The position numbers and the translations under genes are program-made. The notes beneath the pieces are model-generated. The model made no database searches. It was not told where the DNA came from and was given only the letters and a program-made list of their open reading frames with translations. Below, one piece after another: positions 8,640-15,549 of a DNA stretch of 17,114 nt; position 1 is the stretch's first letter; each line of letters begins with the position of its first letter. This stretch comes from Mediterranea massiliensis. GTDB taxonomy: Bacteria; Bacteroidota; Bacteroidia; Bacteroidales; Bacteroidaceae. The stretch is taken from contig CATXSD010000052.1 of NCBI GenBank assembly GCA_958402075.1, positions 1-17,114 of the forward strand. Reading direction: 5' to 3'.

Positions 8640-10292
8640 ATGGGAGTAATCAATAAATCGACAGAAACAATTAACGGCTTATTAGATAAAGTTGAAAGTA
8701 TGCCGGAAGAGGTAGCAGATGGGAAGACTCCGGCTTTGGAGACAGGCACAACTACCACACTGGAAGCAGGAAGTGAAGCTACATCAGAAGTGGTAGCTAA
8801 TGGTACAGATGAAAGTGGAAACCCGAAGTACAAGCTGAATTTTGGTATTCCCCGTGGTGCAGACGGCACAGGCGGTAGTGGCGGTGGAACTGCTGATAGC
8901 GTAGAATGGAAGAATGTACTCAATAAACCTACTTGGGTAAATTCATCCACAAAACCGACATATACAGCAGCAGAAGTCGGCGCCTTGCCATCCACGACTA
9001 CAATACCGAGCAAAACAAGTGAGTTGGACAATGACACCAAGTTTGTCAAGAGTACGGAGCTGAAAACTATAAACGGGAATAGTATAGTTGGTTCTGGTAA
9101 CATTGAAATCAGTGGAACTGGTAGCGGAATTGCGGATGCACCATCCGACGGACAAACCTATGGCCGGAAAAACGGTGCTTGGACCGCCATAACAAGCGGT
9201 ACAGGAAGTTCTGTTGATATTTCAGGCATATTAACGAGATTGGTGCAAATAGCAGATGTTGGCGGTACATGTACCGATGAAGATTATAATACACTAAAGG
9301 GATACGCCGACAATGGTACGTTGACTTACATAAATTCTGATGGTACTTCGCTAATTCTCAACGTTAAGAATTTTAGCGGAAGCATACAAATTGCATACAA
9401 TACTGATGGTGAAGGTGGTAGCAGCGTAACCGTAATATGTATAAGTTCTTCCAAGCAGGTTACTCTATCACAAAAAGAACTCCTTTGGAATACTAATTTG
9501 GGCTCAGGATTGTTAGGAGAGTACGAAAAACCAACATCGTATTCGGCCATTTCAAAAAATGACTCTATTTCAACGGCTATTGGAAAACTTGAAGCAAAAT
9601 CAGAAACAGCTAATGAAAATAATATTTATTATCTTCCATATAAAATACATGAATTAACAAAAGAGTCTACAAGTGAAGATATTATATCGGCATTCGGGGG
9701 AGCAGAAAAGCTCAATGAATTTGTCACAGAAGTTGGTATAAATGGAAAACAGGCATATATATTACAAAAAGTACCAAATTTAATTAGTGGGGCGGGTTAT
9801 AACATTCCGGTAAGTTGTATTTTTTTATCATTTTTACTTACTTCATTTAGAATTTGTTATAATGTATTTGATAACGGAGACCTTTTATTACAAAAAGTTT
9901 TATATGTTTCATATAATAGTTCTACCAATGATATTAGTACATATAGTCTTAAAACTATATACATCGATGGATACGCCCTAAATTCAAGTTTTTATCACTT
10001 AAATAACTCATCAAGCTCAGAAGATATATCTAATGCCATAGGAGGAGAAAGTGGAATGAAAAAATTAATTGACGCTATAGCTGATGGTAATAAAATATAT
10101 ATAAGCGATAAAACTAATATGAAAACAGACTTGTTAGCAAATTCATATTCGATTGAAAAAAATGGAGACATGTCTGTAATATTAGGCGGAAATGGTTACG
10201 GACTTTGGGGAGTATCTATTGGATTAATTGTCATTTACTATTCAAAAACTTCAAATACATTTTCAGCAACGATTCAAGGAGTTTCTTCTTAA
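8640..10292 (+). CDS. Tail fibre / receptor-binding protein
   Basis: This 550-aa protein follows the spike and lipoprotein genes. The N-terminal region has a fibre-like layout: a short helical start, a Thr/Gly/Ser-rich stretch, the collagen-like FGIPRGADGTGG, and phrases common in tail fibres (VEWKNVLNKP, TYTAAEVGALP). From about residue 330 it carries two related modules of about 100-120 residues, each beginning with an aromatic-rich Y-x-L, then S[TS]SEDI, an [AS][FI]GG turn and a later beta-rich stretch. The gene is markedly AT-rich after about 9.6 kb, unlike the gene that follows. This suggests that the tip was acquired or exchanged as a unit. Fibre identity comes from position and layout; the receptor cannot be read from sequence. 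No enzymatic motif was seen. Confidence 0.75.
   Translation: MGVINKSTETINGLLDKVESMPEEVADGKTPALETGTTTTLEAGSEATSEVVANGTDESGNPKYKLNFGIPRGADGTGGSGGGTADSVEWKNVLNKPTWVNSSTKPTYTAAEVGALPSTTTIPSKTSELDNDTKFVKSTELKTINGNSIVGSGNIEISGTGSGIADAPSDGQTYGRKNGAWTAITSGTGSSVDISGILTRLVQIADVGGTCTDEDYNTLKGYADNGTLTYINSDGTSLILNVKNFSGSIQIAYNTDGEGGSSVTVICISSSKQVTLSQKELLWNTNLGSGLLGEYEKPTSYSAISKNDSISTAIGKLEAKSETANENNIYYLPYKIHELTKESTSEDIISAFGGAEKLNEFVTEVGINGKQAYILQKVPNLISGAGYNIPVSCIFLSFLLTSFRICYNVFDNGDLLLQKVLYVSYNSSTNDISTYSLKTIYIDGYALNSSFYHLNNSSSSEDISNAIGGESGMKKLIDAIADGNKIYISDKTNMKTDLLANSYSIEKNGDMSVILGGNGYGLWGVSIGLIVIYYSKTSNTFSATIQGVSS
9627..10289 (+). repeat. Two copies of a fibre-tip module
   Basis: Module 1 runs from about 9627 to 9989 and module 2 from about 9990 to 10289. 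Matching landmarks are Y-Y-L versus F-Y-H-L, STSEDIISAFGG versus SSSEDISNAIGG, GKQAYI versus GNKIYI, and VLYVSYNSSTNDIS versus LIVIYYSKTSNTFS near each end. Similarity is clear in protein but poor in DNA, so the duplication is old or the modules were acquired separately. Confidence 0.65.
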
Positions 10293-10317
10293 TTAATAGT
10301 GCAAAAATAATTAAGCC

Positions 10318-10725
10318 ATGACAACAGTATTAGTAATTTTATCAGTATTGTGCATCGCGGCCTATACGGCTGCGGTGTGCATCAAGTTCGGAGGCGTACC
10401 AGCCTCCATCAGTGCCACGTTCTACAAGTTGGAACACAAGTTATGGTTCGGGGCAACCATGTGGCTGACAGCAGGATTGTTGATGCCGGCCATTCTGGAA
10501 GTGACCCCGGACTGCTATCAGTTCACGGCATTTCTTGCCTGCCTGGGCATGATGCTGATCGGCATCGCCCCTAATTTCAAAGAGGGAATTGACCGCCCGG
10601 TCCATATCACTGGTGCCATACTCTGCATCCTGTTCTCGCAAGTGTGGGTCGGCTTGACCTGCCAGTGGATGCTGTTGGTGTGGACGGTTTATCTGGCCTA
10701 CACGGTCTGGGCAATGAAAAGATGA
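10318..10725 (+). CDS. Five-helix membrane protein following the tail fibre
   Basis: This 135-aa protein is almost entirely hydrophobic, with predicted membrane segments at about residues 2-22, 43-61, 68-85, 95-113 and 115-133, short loops and a basic C-terminal KR. It starts 25 bases after the fibre stop on the same strand and returns to GC-rich codon use after the AT-rich fibre tip. Its place at the end of the tail module would suit a lysis (holin-like) or exclusion protein. Holins usually have one to four segments, so that label is not secure. I do not recognise a named family. Confidence 0.6.
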   Translation: MTTVLVILSVLCIAAYTAAVCIKFGGVPASISATFYKLEHKLWFGATMWLTAGLLMPAILEVTPDCYQFTAFLACLGMMLIGIAPNFKEGIDRPVHITGAILCILFSQVWVGLTCQWMLLVWTVYLAYTVWAMKR

Positions 10726-10814
10726 CATTTAATTCATATAATGAATAAGGCATCATAATCACTATGTAAAATAATAGCAAACGGACAACCTTTTACGGAA
10801 TATTTTCCAAGGAA

Positions 10815-10858
10815 AAACAGTGATTTAGTGGCGTTTAAACTCCATTAAATCACTGTTT
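10815..10858. repeat. Long inverted repeat, possible terminator or binding site
   Basis: Arms AAACAGTGATTTA (10815-10827) and TAAATCACTGTTT (10846-10858) are perfectly complementary over 13 bp. Four further pairs, one of them G-T, extend the stem to 17 bp around a 10-base loop. On the + strand only three T follow the stem, so it is a poor intrinsic terminator for the phage operon. Read on the - strand it ends in a run of five T, but no - strand gene precedes it. A protein-binding or recombination role is possible. Confidence 0.6.
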
Positions 10859-10885
10859 GAATGTCACTCGAAAAGTCCAAAATTG

Positions 10886-10934
10886 TCACATTTTGTTTTG
10901 GAAACCAATCTGTTAAAATGACACATTTTGATTT
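10886..10934 (+). repeat. Pair of short direct repeats
   Basis: TCACATTTTGTTTT (10886-10899) and ACACATTTTGATTT (10921-10934) match at 12 of 14 positions, with starts 35 bp apart. Further GTCAC words occur at 10863 and 10941. Spaced repeats of this kind can be binding sites for a regulator or arm sites for a tyrosine integrase, but short AT-rich matches also arise by chance. Confidence 0.35.
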
Positions 10935-10966
10935 GAGAAAGTCACACAAAGCGATTTGTGGTTTTT

Positions 10967-11419
10967 ATGATCACCAACGACAAGAAACGTTTCCTCTCCC
11001 TCCTTCTTCTGGCCGACGAACAGGAGTCAATGATCGACCGGTACTTGGAGCGGGGAGAACTCTTCGTCATGCACGGCATGCAGGAAGCTGAAATCATTGC
11101 CGTAGCTGTTGTGACAAACGAAGGAAATGGCGTATTTGAACTGAAGAATCTGGCTGTTACACCTGCCTGCCAGCGAAAAGGATACGGGCGGCAGATGGTG
11201 GAATACCTTTGCCGACATTACGCAGACGTATGTCACACGCTGCTCGTCGGCACGGGCGAAAGCAAACAGACAATCACTTTTTACGAAAGTTGCGGCTTCA
11301 CCTACTCGCATACTGTCGCCGACTTTTTCACTATCAACTACGACCACCCGATTGTGGAGGACGGAAAAGAACTGAAGGACATGCTTTATTTTCAGAAGGA
11401 CTTAACCCTCAACTGCTAA
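10967..11419 (+). CDS. GNAT family N-acetyltransferase
   Basis: This 150-aa protein has the GNAT fold signature: a beta-strand pair ending VFELKNLAVTP, the acetyl-CoA pyrophosphate loop QRKGYG (residues 69-74) and FYESCGF (105-111) near the C terminus. It would transfer an acetyl group from acetyl-CoA to an amine; the substrate is unknown. ATG 10967 (MITNDKKRF) is preferred to an in-frame GTG three codons upstream. The gene stands alone between the prophage tail module and tRNA-Asp, so it could be a host gene or cargo carried at the prophage end. No terminator for it was recognised. Confidence 0.8.
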   Translation: MITNDKKRFLSLLLLADEQESMIDRYLERGELFVMHGMQEAEIIAVAVVTNEGNGVFELKNLAVTPACQRKGYGRQMVEYLCRHYADVCHTLLVGTGESKQTITFYESCGFTYSHTVADFFTINYDHPIVEDGKELKDMLYFQKDLTLNC

Positions 11420-11510
11420 GAAGAATGAATTCGGTAATAATACTTTTCCTCCTACCTTTTTTCTTCCTGCTTCTAAATTTCTACTACTCCGTTATAATGT
11501 ATCGGTATAC

Positions 11511-11541
11511 AAAAAAGCCCGCAAAAATTAATTTTGCGAGC
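11511..11541 (-). terminator. Rho-independent terminator of tRNA-Asp
   Basis: Read on the - strand, GCTCGC and GCGGGC flank an AT-rich stem (11517-11541) and are followed by a run of six T (11516-11511). It lies 26 bases past the 3' end of tRNA-Asp and is a standard intrinsic terminator. One G-T pair and minor slippage occur in the stem. Confidence 0.75.
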
Positions 11542-11567
11542 TTTATGTTATCAGATTATTTTTTCAG

Positions 11568-11641
11568 CGGTGCGTACGGGACTCGAACCCGTGACCCCAT
11601 GCGTGACAGGCATGTATTCTAACCAGCTGAACTAACGCACC
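11568..11641 (-). tRNA. tRNA-Asp(GTC)
   Basis: On the - strand the sequence folds as a complete cloverleaf: acceptor GGTGCGT/ACGCACC, D-arm with AGCTGGTTA, anticodon loop CTGTCAC with anticodon GTC (11605-11607), and T-arm with GGTTCGAGTCC. The discriminator is G (11568), as expected for tRNA-Asp. CCA is not encoded. The 3' end points toward the prophage genes, the orientation seen when phages use the 3' end of a tRNA gene as attachment site. Confidence 0.95.
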
Positions 11642-11683
11642 AGATTTTTATTGTTTCATTGCTATCTCTCTCGATTGCGGTTG

Positions 11684-11713
11684 CAAAGGTACGTCTTTTT
11701 TTGAAATCTGCAA
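11684..11713 (-). promoter_or_regulatory. Promoter of tRNA-Asp
   Basis: On the - strand TACCTTTG (11691-11684) matches the Bacteroidota -7 element TAnnTTTG, with TTG (11713-11711) about 19 bases upstream as the -33 element. Transcription would begin about 35 bases before the mature tRNA. The ten bases GTACCTTTGC here also fit the CTnDOT core pattern GTAnnTTTGC. Confidence 0.65.
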
Positions 11714-11771
11714 TAGCTAAAGCAAAAAAAATATTTTTTTCAGATAAAAGCCGATTATATCACTTTTATAC

Positions 11772-11779
11772 TAACTTTG
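11772..11779 (+). promoter_or_regulatory. Promoter -7 element of the aminotransferase gene
   Basis: TAACTTTG fits the Bacteroidota -7 consensus TAnnTTTG and lies 33 bases before ATG 11813, giving a short leader. The -33 element is weak; only T-rich sequence near 11733-11741 is present. Confidence 0.55.
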
Positions 11780-11812
11780 CCAAAACAACTTGAATCCTAA
11801 AAAAGCATTATC

Positions 11813-13126
11813 ATGAAAGCAACCCCTATCGAACGAAATATCATCGACCAGACCATCGACGAGTTCCACCTGGCAGATTTCGCCAAAGCCACCATCCGGG
11901 AAGTGAAAGCCATTGCTGCCAAGGCAGAAGCCTTGTCTGGAGTAGAGTTTATCAAGATGGAAATGGGCGTACCCGGACTTCCTCCTTCCTCTGTCGGCGT
12001 AGAAGCCGAAATCAAGGCCTTGAAAAACGGCATAGCCAGCCTGTATCCAGACATCAACGGACTCCCCACCCTTAAAACGGAGGCATCCCGGTTTGTAAAG
12101 GCATTCATCAACGTCGACATCGCGCCCGAAGGCTGCGTACCGGTAACCGGATCCATGCAAGGCACGTTTGCCTCGTTCCTCACCTGCAGCCAATGCGACC
12201 CCAAGAAAGACACCATCCTTTTTATCGATCCGGGGTTCCCTGTCCAAAAGCAGCAACTGGTCGTAATGGGACAAAAATATGAAACTTTTGATGTCTACAA
12301 TTACCGCGGTGACAAGCTGAAAGGCAAGCTGGAAAGTTATCTGAGCAAAGGGAATATAGCTGCCATCATCTATTCCAACCCCAACAATCCCAGCTGGGTC
12401 TGCCTGAAAGACCAGGAATTGCGCATCATCGGTGAGCTGGCCACCCAATACGACACCATTGTTCTGGAAGACCTGGCCTATTTTGCCATGGACTTCCGAC
12501 AAGACATGAGCCGACCGTTCCAACCTCCCTACCAACCTTCGGTAGCCCACTATACGGACTACTACATCCTGCTCATTTCAGGGTCCAAAGCCTTCAGCTA
12601 TGCAGGACAACGCATCGGAGTGAGCTGTATATCGGACAAGTTGTACCACCGCTCCTACCCGGGACTAACCCAACGATATGGCGGAGGTACCTTCGGCACC
12701 GTATTTATCCACCGGGTACTCTATGCCCTTTCATCGGGTACCAGCCACTCGGCACAATATGCCATGGCGGCTATGCTGAAAGCGGCCAACGACGGACAAT
12801 ATAATTTTCTGAACGAAGTCAAGGTGTATGGTGAACGGGCACGGAAACTGAAAGAGATTTTCTTGCGCCACGGCTTCCATCTGGTATATGACAACGACTT
12901 GGGTGAACCCATAGCCGACGGCTTCTACTTTACCATCGGATATCCGGGCATGACCAGCGGAGAGTTGGCCAAGGAGCTGATGTACTATGGTGTAAGTGCC
13001 ATCTCACTGGTGACAACCGGAAGTTCTCAGGAAGGACTGCGGGCATGCACCTCCTTCATACAAGACCATCAATATGCTTTGCTGGACGAACGGATGGCGT
13101 TGTTTGCCGAAAACCATCCCATCTGA
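11813..13126 (+). CDS. PLP-dependent class I/II aminotransferase
   Basis: This 437-aa protein matches fold type I aminotransferases. Visible landmarks are GSMQG near residues 112-116 (cofactor phosphate region), NPNNP at 189-193, a conserved acidic/aromatic stretch LEDLAYFAMDF near 216-226, the Schiff-base lysine in SGSKAFSYAGQRIG (Lys259), and a C-terminal Arg410 expected to bind the substrate carboxylate. It would move an amino group between an amino acid and a 2-oxo acid in the cytoplasm. Substrate specificity cannot be told; aspartate-like or LL-diaminopimelate-like enzymes are possible relatives. The gene has its own promoter and is followed by a short hairpin spanning the stop codon (13121-13142) with no T run. 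Confidence 0.9.
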   Translation: MKATPIERNIIDQTIDEFHLADFAKATIREVKAIAAKAEALSGVEFIKMEMGVPGLPPSSVGVEAEIKALKNGIASLYPDINGLPTLKTEASRFVKAFINVDIAPEGCVPVTGSMQGTFASFLTCSQCDPKKDTILFIDPGFPVQKQQLVVMGQKYETFDVYNYRGDKLKGKLESYLSKGNIAAIIYSNPNNPSWVCLKDQELRIIGELATQYDTIVLEDLAYFAMDFRQDMSRPFQPPYQPSVAHYTDYYILLISGSKAFSYAGQRIGVSCISDKLYHRSYPGLTQRYGGGTFGTVFIHRVLYALSSGTSHSAQYAMAAMLKAANDGQYNFLNEVKVYGERARKLKEIFLRHGFHLVYDNDLGEPIADGFYFTIGYPGMTSGELAKELMYYGVSAISLVTTGSSQEGLRACTSFIQDHQYALLDERMALFAENHPI

Positions 13127-13168
13127 GAAAACCGCCTCAGATACGCCACAAGGGCACATTGAAAATAT

Positions 13169-13197
13169 TTTGTAAAAAAAGACGGCATATACCTTTG
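13169..13197 (+). promoter_or_regulatory. Promoter of algH
   Basis: TTTG at 13169-13172 and TACCTTTG at 13190-13197 form a good Bacteroidota -33/-7 pair with a 17-base spacer, slightly shorter than typical. ATG 13229 follows 31 bases later. Confidence 0.65.
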
Positions 13198-13228
13198 GAT
13201 TTCGAATAATTATCTGTAACTTAGGGGC

Positions 13229-13822
13229 ATGCCTGAAAGTATAGATATATTCAAAATAGAGAGCAACCATGTACTCCCGACGCGCGGAAAGATTCTGATT
13301 TCCGAACCTTTCCTGTGTGACAAGCTCTTCAGCAGGTCTGTCATCCTCATGATAGACCATACTTGCGAAGGGAGCATGGGACTTGTCATGAACAAGCTGT
13401 CCTCCCTGTCACTGGCAGAAATCTTCGAAGACCTCGACGGAAAGGAGAACATCCCCATTTATTGGGGAGGACCGCTTGGTACGGACACCATCTTCTATAT
13501 CCATACCTTGACCAACATTCCCCACTCTCTCCCCTTGGGGAAAGGACTCTACATGAACGGCGACTTCGAATCTGTCAAGGAATACATCAGACAAGGAAAA
13601 GAGATTGAAGGAAAAATCCGTTTCTTTGTAGGTTATTCCGGATGGGAGAAAGGACAATTGCACGAGGAAATCCAAATGAATACATGGATTGTAAGCCAAA
13701 CATCCAACGCCTCATTAATGGACGAAAAGGAATCTCCCGACTTATGGCGTACATCGCTGGACAGACTGGGCGGCAAGTACAAAATATGGTCACGCTTTCC
13801 ACAAAGGCCCGGCCTGAACTAA
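13229..13822 (+). CDS. algH: YqgE/AlgH family protein (UPF0301)
   Basis: This 197-aa protein is close to the usual family length of about 185-190 residues. Family landmarks are GKILISEPFL at the start of the domain, FSRSVILMIDH, GSMGLVMNK, IPIYWGGPLG, and FFVGYSGWEKGQLHEEI, with the conserved Gly-Trp-x-x-Gly-Gln-Leu core. Members are soluble cytoplasmic proteins. AlgH was linked to alginate regulation in Pseudomonas, but the biochemical role remains unclear. It has its own promoter. The stop overlaps by four bases the end of the convergent GNAT gene. Confidence 0.9.
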   Translation: MPESIDIFKIESNHVLPTRGKILISEPFLCDKLFSRSVILMIDHTCEGSMGLVMNKLSSLSLAEIFEDLDGKENIPIYWGGPLGTDTIFYIHTLTNIPHSLPLGKGLYMNGDFESVKEYIRQGKEIEGKIRFFVGYSGWEKGQLHEEIQMNTWIVSQTSNASLMDEKESPDLWRTSLDRLGGKYKIWSRFPQRPGLN

Positions 13823-14349
13823 GGATGAAGACGCTGGAGCATCACTACATCCTTATATTGGCCGCCTGCGAACCACCACTCCTTCAACACACCGCATTCC
13901 ACAAAGCCACATGATGCAAAAAGGTGGCGGCTGGCTTCATTGTCGACCGCCACATGAGCTGTCAGCTGGTGCATGAACAGAAAACCGAAAAGATAATCGC
14001 ACAACAACGACAAAGCCTCACGGGCGTACCCTTTTCCCTGAAATGCCTTGCGGACGGCAATCCCAACTTCTCCCCTTCGATGCATCGGGACAAAGTCGGT
14101 CACGTCGACCGTACCTACCACCTGCCCGTCTTCACAACGGACAATCATCAACCGAAGCTGCCTATCGGCAAACATGTCGCTTTGGGAATCTTCCATGTAC
14201 TGCTTCAAGACATATTTGGAATAAGGCACCGTAAAATTGGATACATCCCATGTTTCGGGATCGTTTTCCATGCGATAGAGTACCTCCAGGTCTTCAGGTT
14301 CCATCGCCCTGAGGCGCACAAGCTCCCCTTGAAAAAAAGCCGGCTTCAT
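13819..14349 (-). CDS. GNAT N-acetyltransferase, RimJ/RimL-like
   Basis: This 176-aa protein begins with LVRLRAMEPEDLEVLYRMEND, typical of RimJ/RimL-type acetyltransferases. It carries the acetyl-CoA loop QGKGYA (residues 104-109), then VDNEASRHLFASCGF (136-149) containing the conserved Asn and Gly-Phe. Relatives acetylate ribosomal protein N termini, polyamines or antibiotics; the substrate here is not known. Its ATG overlaps the stop of the upstream membrane protein gene (ATGA at 14346-14349), so the two are translationally coupled in the recR operon. Confidence 0.85.
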   Translation of the reverse strand: MKPAFFQGELVRLRAMEPEDLEVLYRMENDPETWDVSNFTVPYSKYVLKQYMEDSQSDMFADRQLRLMIVRCEDGQVVGTVDVTDFVPMHRRGEVGIAVRKAFQGKGYAREALSLLCDYLFGFLFMHQLTAHVAVDNEASRHLFASCGFVECGVLKEWWFAGGQYKDVVMLQRLHP

Positions 14350-14810
14350 AACTTTTCCTCCACGTCGCGTTCAATGTGCAGCTCCCGGCGCAAACGCTCT
14401 TCACCCGGCAGGCAAAACAACGATGCCGTCAAGGCAATGAGTCCACACAAAAGTCCTGTCGTACTCAACATTGCATAATATGTAAGGAAGCCGGCTATCA
14501 CGGGAAGGGCCAGCAACACCATCCGCATGCCGCTCCAGAATACATACATCTGCAAGGCCCGCCCCATGGCGGCAACATCTATCCTGCGCTTCAACACCCA
14601 GGCAAACAATTTCAAGGATACCGGTACGCAAATCGCTGCCAGCAGGATGCAAAGCACTTCGGCAAAGTAAGTGGTCCGCACGTCACCGGCATAATATCCG
14701 ACCCAGCCTTCGGTCGTTTCACCCAAAACCACCACAACCACCGGCACAAGCCAGAAACTTATATAGAGGGTCCGAAGGAGTCGGGCCGCCTTTCTGATCA
14801 GTTCATCCAT
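14346..14810 (-). CDS. Four-helix integral membrane protein, unknown function
   Basis: This 154-aa protein has hydrophobic segments at about residues 15-30, 48-70, 95-113 and 115-134 and a charged C-terminal tail (EERLRRELHIERDVEEKL). It starts 33 bases after recR and overlaps the GNAT start by four bases, so it is probably co-transcribed with both. No catalytic motif or named family is recognised, and the context does not give a function. Confidence 0.75.
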   Translation of the reverse strand: MDELIRKAARLLRTLYISFWLVPVVVVVLGETTEGWVGYYAGDVRTTYFAEVLCILLAAICVPVSLKLFAWVLKRRIDVAAMGRALQMYVFWSGMRMVLLALPVIAGFLTYYAMLSTTGLLCGLIALTASLFCLPGEERLRRELHIERDVEEKL

Positions 14811-14843
14811 TATCTATTTCGCTATTCTTTTATTAATCTTCAA

Positions 14844-15461
14844 TTATAAAGTCCCATTGAACGGAGTACGGTTCACAATGCTGCGCCCCAACGTCACCTC
14901 GTCGGCATACTCCAGCTCGTCGCCCACCGAAATGCCCCGGGCGATGACCGAAAGCTTCACATCCAGCTTCTCCAGCTTGCGGTAAATGTAGAAGTTGGTC
15001 GTATCGCCCTCCATGGTCGTACTCAACGCCAGAATCACCTCCTTGATGCCACCGGCCTTGACCCGCTCCACCAGACTGTCTATCTGCAAGTCGCCCGGCC
15101 CGATGCCGTCCATCGGAGAAATGACCCCACCCAATACATGATACAGCCCGCGGAACTGCTGGGTAGCCTCCACTGCCATCACGTCGCGGATGTTCTCGAC
15201 CACACACACAATCGAAGCGTCGCGCTGGGGGTTGGAACAGATGCGGCAGACGTCGGTATCGGAAATGTTGTGACACACCTTGCAATACTTCACTTCGTGC
15301 TTCAAGGTGACGATGGCCCGCCCGAAGGCTTCGACCGTCGCCGTATCCTGACGCAACAAATGAAGCACCAGACGCATGGCCGTCTTGCGGCCCACTCCCG
15401 GCAATTTGGCAAATTCACTCACTGCCTTCTCCAACAATACTGAAGGGAACTGTCCGTTCAT
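14844..15461 (-). CDS. recR: Recombination mediator protein RecR
   Basis: This 205-aa protein has the full RecR layout: helix-hairpin-helix LPGVGRKTA (residues 20-28), four zinc cysteines C60, C63, C72 and C75 in YCKVC-HN-...-CRIC, and a Toprim domain with IVCVVEN (84-90), LGGVISPMDGIGP and ALSTTMEGDTT. RecR acts with RecO (and RecF) to load RecA on single-stranded DNA coated with SSB during gap repair. Length equals the usual 200-205 residues. It is the first gene of a three-gene - strand operon and shares a promoter region with the divergent engB gene. Confidence 0.97.
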   Translation of the reverse strand: MNGQFPSVLLEKAVSEFAKLPGVGRKTAMRLVLHLLRQDTATVEAFGRAIVTLKHEVKYCKVCHNISDTDVCRICSNPQRDASIVCVVENIRDVMAVEATQQFRGLYHVLGGVISPMDGIGPGDLQIDSLVERVKAGGIKEVILALSTTMEGDTTNFYIYRKLEKLDVKLSVIARGISVGDELEYADEVTLGRSIVNRTPFNGTL

Positions 15462-15487
15462 AGCTAAAAACTTTCACATTGCGGGCG

Positions 15488-15519
15488 CAAAGATAACGAA
15501 ATAAGTGCTACCTTTGCAA
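15488..15519 (-). promoter_or_regulatory. Promoter of the recR operon
   Basis: On the - strand TATCTTTG (15495-15488) is a good -7 element, with TTG (15519-15517) 21 bases upstream. The recR ATG begins 27 bases downstream of the -7 element. The site overlaps the engB promoter on the other strand. Confidence 0.6.
15509..15516 (+). promoter_or_regulatory. Promoter -7 element of engB
   Basis: TACCTTTG is a good -7 element 34 bases before ATG 15550. No convincing -33 element sits at normal spacing; the nearest TTG (15479-15481) is 27 bases away. The -7 elements of recR and engB are only 13 bases apart on opposite strands. Confidence 0.55.
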
Positions 15520-15549
15520 TGGGTATAACACTAAATTTTGATAGAAAAC

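Larger units (their letters stand above)
10726..10966 (+). other. AT-rich gap at the prophage-host transition
   Basis: This 241-bp non-coding stretch is AT-rich and separates phage-like genes from a small GNAT gene. It holds a long inverted repeat (10815-10858) and a pair of short direct repeats (10886-10934). Short open frames here have no protein-like composition. It may contain a prophage end, the end of the late operon and the control region of the GNAT gene; no clear TAnnTTTG promoter was found. Confidence 0.5.

Noticed and set aside
8640..10292. Possible diversity-generating retroelement or invertible fibre tip
   Set aside because: No reverse transcriptase, template/variable repeat pair, invertase gene or flanking inverted repeats were seen in this window.
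10288..10315. AT-rich inverted repeat CTTAATTA / TAATTAAG between fibre and membrane protein genes
   Set aside because: It has only eight A/T-dominated pairs and a 12-base loop, too weak to call a terminator or regulatory element.
10861..11091. A 76-codon + strand frame starting in the AT-rich gap and running into the GNAT gene
   Set aside because: It overlaps the GNAT gene out of frame and its C-terminal half is an alternate-frame translation of it.
13121..13142. Hairpin ATCTGAG / CTCAGAT across the aminotransferase stop codon
   Set aside because: The 7-bp stem has no following T run, so it is not supported as a terminator; it is mentioned only in the gene entry.
13924..14478. A 184-codon + strand frame opposite the RimJ/RimL-like GNAT gene
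   Set aside because: The - strand product has a complete GNAT signature and operon coupling; the + frame has none.
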